Assembly (NCBI GenBank): GCA_947164825.1
Contig: CAMUYE010000016.1
Span: 1 to 34,692 of the forward strand
Direction: 5' to 3'
Length of the DNA stretch: 34,692 nucleotides
Source: an uncultured Clostridia bacterium
Lineage (GTDB): Bacteria > Bacillota > Clostridia > Oscillospirales > Oscillospiraceae
Below, one piece after another: positions 32,966 to 34,692 of the stretch. Below the pieces are notes generated by a model, which did not search any database, was not told the origin of the DNA, and saw nothing but the letters and a program-made list of their open reading frames with translations. Each line of letters starts with the position of its first letter. Position 1 is the stretch's first letter. A program made the position numbers and the translations under genes.

Positions 32966-33391
32966 CTATCTTTTCCGGCTCCGGGTCCTGTGCTCATATT
33001 GGCGGACGCCGGAGATCTTGCTGTTGGAATCGGCCATGAACTGCTTCAGCTTGTCTTCAAAGCTCTCGGGTTCGGACTTGACGGGCTGGAAGCTCTGAAC
33101 TCTGGCCGGGCGGCGGGAAGGACGCTCCTCGGAACGCTCACGTACGGGCGCGGGCCGCTCCGCGGCCTGCTTGATGGAAAGGCTCAGTCGGCCTCTTTCA
33201 TCGGTGCTCAGGACCTTGACGCGAACGGTTTGCCCTTCGGTCAGGTGCTGGCGGATGTCGGTGACGTAGGAAGGGGCGATCTCGGAGATGTGGACGAGAC
33301 CGGTTTTCCCCTCAGGCAGATCGATGAAGGCGCCGAAGTTCGCGATGGAGCGGACAGCGCCCTCCAGAACGACGCCAGGCGTGTAATCCAT
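32966..33391 (-). CDS. yabR: S1 RNA-binding domain protein
   Basis: MDYTPGVVLEGAVRSIANFGAFIDLPEGKTGLVHISEIAPSYVTDIRQHLTEGQTVRVKVLSTDERGRLSLSIKQ; synteny with divIC. Confidence 0.85.
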   Translation of the reverse strand: MDYTPGVVLEGAVRSIANFGAFIDLPEGKTGLVHISEIAPSYVTDIRQHLTEGQTVRVKVLSTDERGRLSLSIKQAAERPAPVRERSEERPSRRPARVQSFQPVKSEPESFEDKLKQFMADSNSKISGVRQYEHRTRSRKR

Positions 33392-33422
33392 GTATGCAGC
33401 GTTTCCTTTCCCGTATCCGGCC

Positions 33423-33704
33423 TTACTGTGCGTCGGCGTCGAGGAAGACGATCTCTCCGGCCTCCACCATTCCCAGGCGGGCACGGGCGATCTTCATCAC
33501 GCTCTGGTCGGAGCCGAGATCTTCAAGCTCCTCTTCCATCAGCGCGTTTTCCTGCTCCGCGTAGAGGACCTGTTCCTCCAGCGAGGCAACCTCCGCCTTG
33601 GCGGATGACACACGGTCCTGGAGATTCACCAGCGTAATGACAGCGTAAACGGCAACGATCACGAGCAGCAGCTTTGTCCAGAATGACGTTTTTTTCAGTC
33701 GCAC
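33423..33704 (-). CDS. divIC: Septum formation initiator (DivIC/FtsB) family protein
   Basis: Short bitopic protein with coiled coil: WTKLLLVIVAVYAVITLVNLQDRVSSAKAEVASLEEQV...KIARARLGMVEAGEIVF. Confidence 0.85.
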   Translation of the reverse strand: MRLKKTSFWTKLLLVIVAVYAVITLVNLQDRVSSAKAEVASLEEQVLYAEQENALMEEELEDLGSDQSVMKIARARLGMVEAGEIVFLDADAQ

Positions 33705-33811
33705 AGGGAACCTCCTCTCCGGCGTTTTGCGCCAAAAATACAGAATGCCTTTTCTAAATTATTGTAACAGATTTTTCGCCAAATGCAATACTTTTTTTGC
33801 TTTTTTCGTAA

Positions 33812-34114
33812 TTATTTTTCAGATTTTTTGCGGGCTTTCAGTCGTTTCCGGAGCGCCGCGGAAAGCCCTGTCCAGAGGCTCCCGGAGAGGACCATCGCCA
33901 GTGCGTCCACGGCTCGCAGGCGGCCCCTTCCGGCATAGAGCGCAAAGCTGAAAAGCGCCGTCGTCAGCGCCGCGCACCAGAGTCCGTCCGCCAGCGCGGC
34001 GGATCTCCGGCCCCGCCGCAGCGGGCGCAGCAGACCGTTGAGAAGCGCCATCCCCGCGCCCACGGCCAGGGCCCAGGCAAGCTCCCGGAGCTGAAGCTGT
34101 ACCGGGAGCTCCAT
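33812..34114 (-). CDS. yabQ: Spore cortex protein YabQ
   Basis: Four-TM-like short protein next to YabP, start overlapping the YabP stop; MELPVQLQLRELAWALAVGAGMALLNGLLRPLRR. Confidence 0.8.
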   Translation of the reverse strand: MELPVQLQLRELAWALAVGAGMALLNGLLRPLRRGRRSAALADGLWCAALTTALFSFALYAGRGRLRAVDALAMVLSGSLWTGLSAALRKRLKARKKSEK

Positions 34115-34407
34115 CAGCCGAAGAAGCGGCGCAGCAGGCCGCCCCGAACCGCGTCCTGCTCGTAACTCAGGCTGTCGACCCGCCCCCGAAGCTCCACGCA
34201 GCTCTCGTCCGGCGACAGGCGCCGCAGCGCCAATCCCCCGCCGTGAACCACCAGGAGCCGATCGCCGGTGCGCAGGACCACCGTATCCGGATCGAAGCGC
34301 AGGACCTCCTTGATTCCCGTGACCCGCAGCGTCTGCCGTCCGTCCAAAACCAGCCGTTCCCCCGCTCCGGGCTCCGGCTTCACCGTTTTACCGTTCTCCG
34401 CCGCCAT
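34114..34407 (-). CDS. yabP: Sporulation protein YabP
   Basis: LVLDGRQTLRVTGIKEVLRFDPDTVVLRTGDRLLVVHGGGLALRRLSPDESCVELRGRVDSLSYE. Confidence 0.88.
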   Translation of the reverse strand: MAAENGKTVKPEPGAGERLVLDGRQTLRVTGIKEVLRFDPDTVVLRTGDRLLVVHGGGLALRRLSPDESCVELRGRVDSLSYEQDAVRGGLLRRFFG

Positions 34408-34584
34408 TCCTCCGCCTCCCGTTTCATTCAGACACTGGAGTATATGCGCCTCCGCCCCGGTTTATTCCCCCGAATTGTCATTCTGAGCGAAGCGAAGAAT
34501 CCGCATTCCCCGTCCCCTGTCGGCAAGTGACAGGTAACAAGCGGCGCATTCCCCGTTGCCTGTTGCCTCGTCCATGCGGGGAGC

Positions 34585-34692
34585 GGTCTAAGTAAGAAGT
34601 AATAAGTAAGAATTTATCATAATCCGCACAGGATCGTTTACTTCTTACCTCTTACTTCTTACCTCTTACTTCTTACCTCTTACTTCTTACCT
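34585..34692. repeat. Heptanucleotide repeat array in inverted arrangement, running to the window edge
   Basis: GTAAGAAGTAATAAGTAAGAA, ~26-nt core, then TTACTTC TTACCTC TTACTTC TTACCTC ... to 34692. Confidence 0.9.

Overview
Window from a GC-rich, probably spore-forming Gram-positive (Clostridia/Oscillospirales-like: SLH domains, class B sortase, yabP-yabQ-divIC-yabR cluster). The left half is a surface-protein locus. It holds (i) a giant minus-strand secreted-protein ORF of at least 2600 aa that runs off the left edge and is missing from the ORF track; (ii) an Lgt-like membrane protein whose stop overlaps that ORF's start (ATGA); (iii) a plus-strand cluster with two SipW-type (Ser/His) signal peptidases, about six small exported proteins (several with SipW-cognate leaders) and a class B sortase; (iv) a 1761-aa minus-strand SLH-anchored protein made of six divergent ~260-aa repeats. 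The right half is mostly ordinary: HAD phosphatases, L-asparaginase, GtrA, GH25 lipoprotein, D-2-hydroxyacid dehydrogenase (fused in frame to a HAD domain), AlkD-like protein, a multi-GNAT fusion, flavodoxin-like reductase, GNAT, tRNA-Arg(CCG), SDR, S1 protein, DivIC/FtsB, YabQ, YabP. Intergenic DNA is rich in structured repeats: a 52/53-bp palindromic repeat whose spacers are exact multiples of 7 nt, a 58-bp palindromic tandem repeat, two mini-hairpin chains built on different linker words, a heptamer array at the right edge, and a probable IS200/IS605-type MITE. The best candidates for something undescribed are the dual-SipW/sortase B surface locus and the repeat families. All family calls come from reading motifs; no database search was run.
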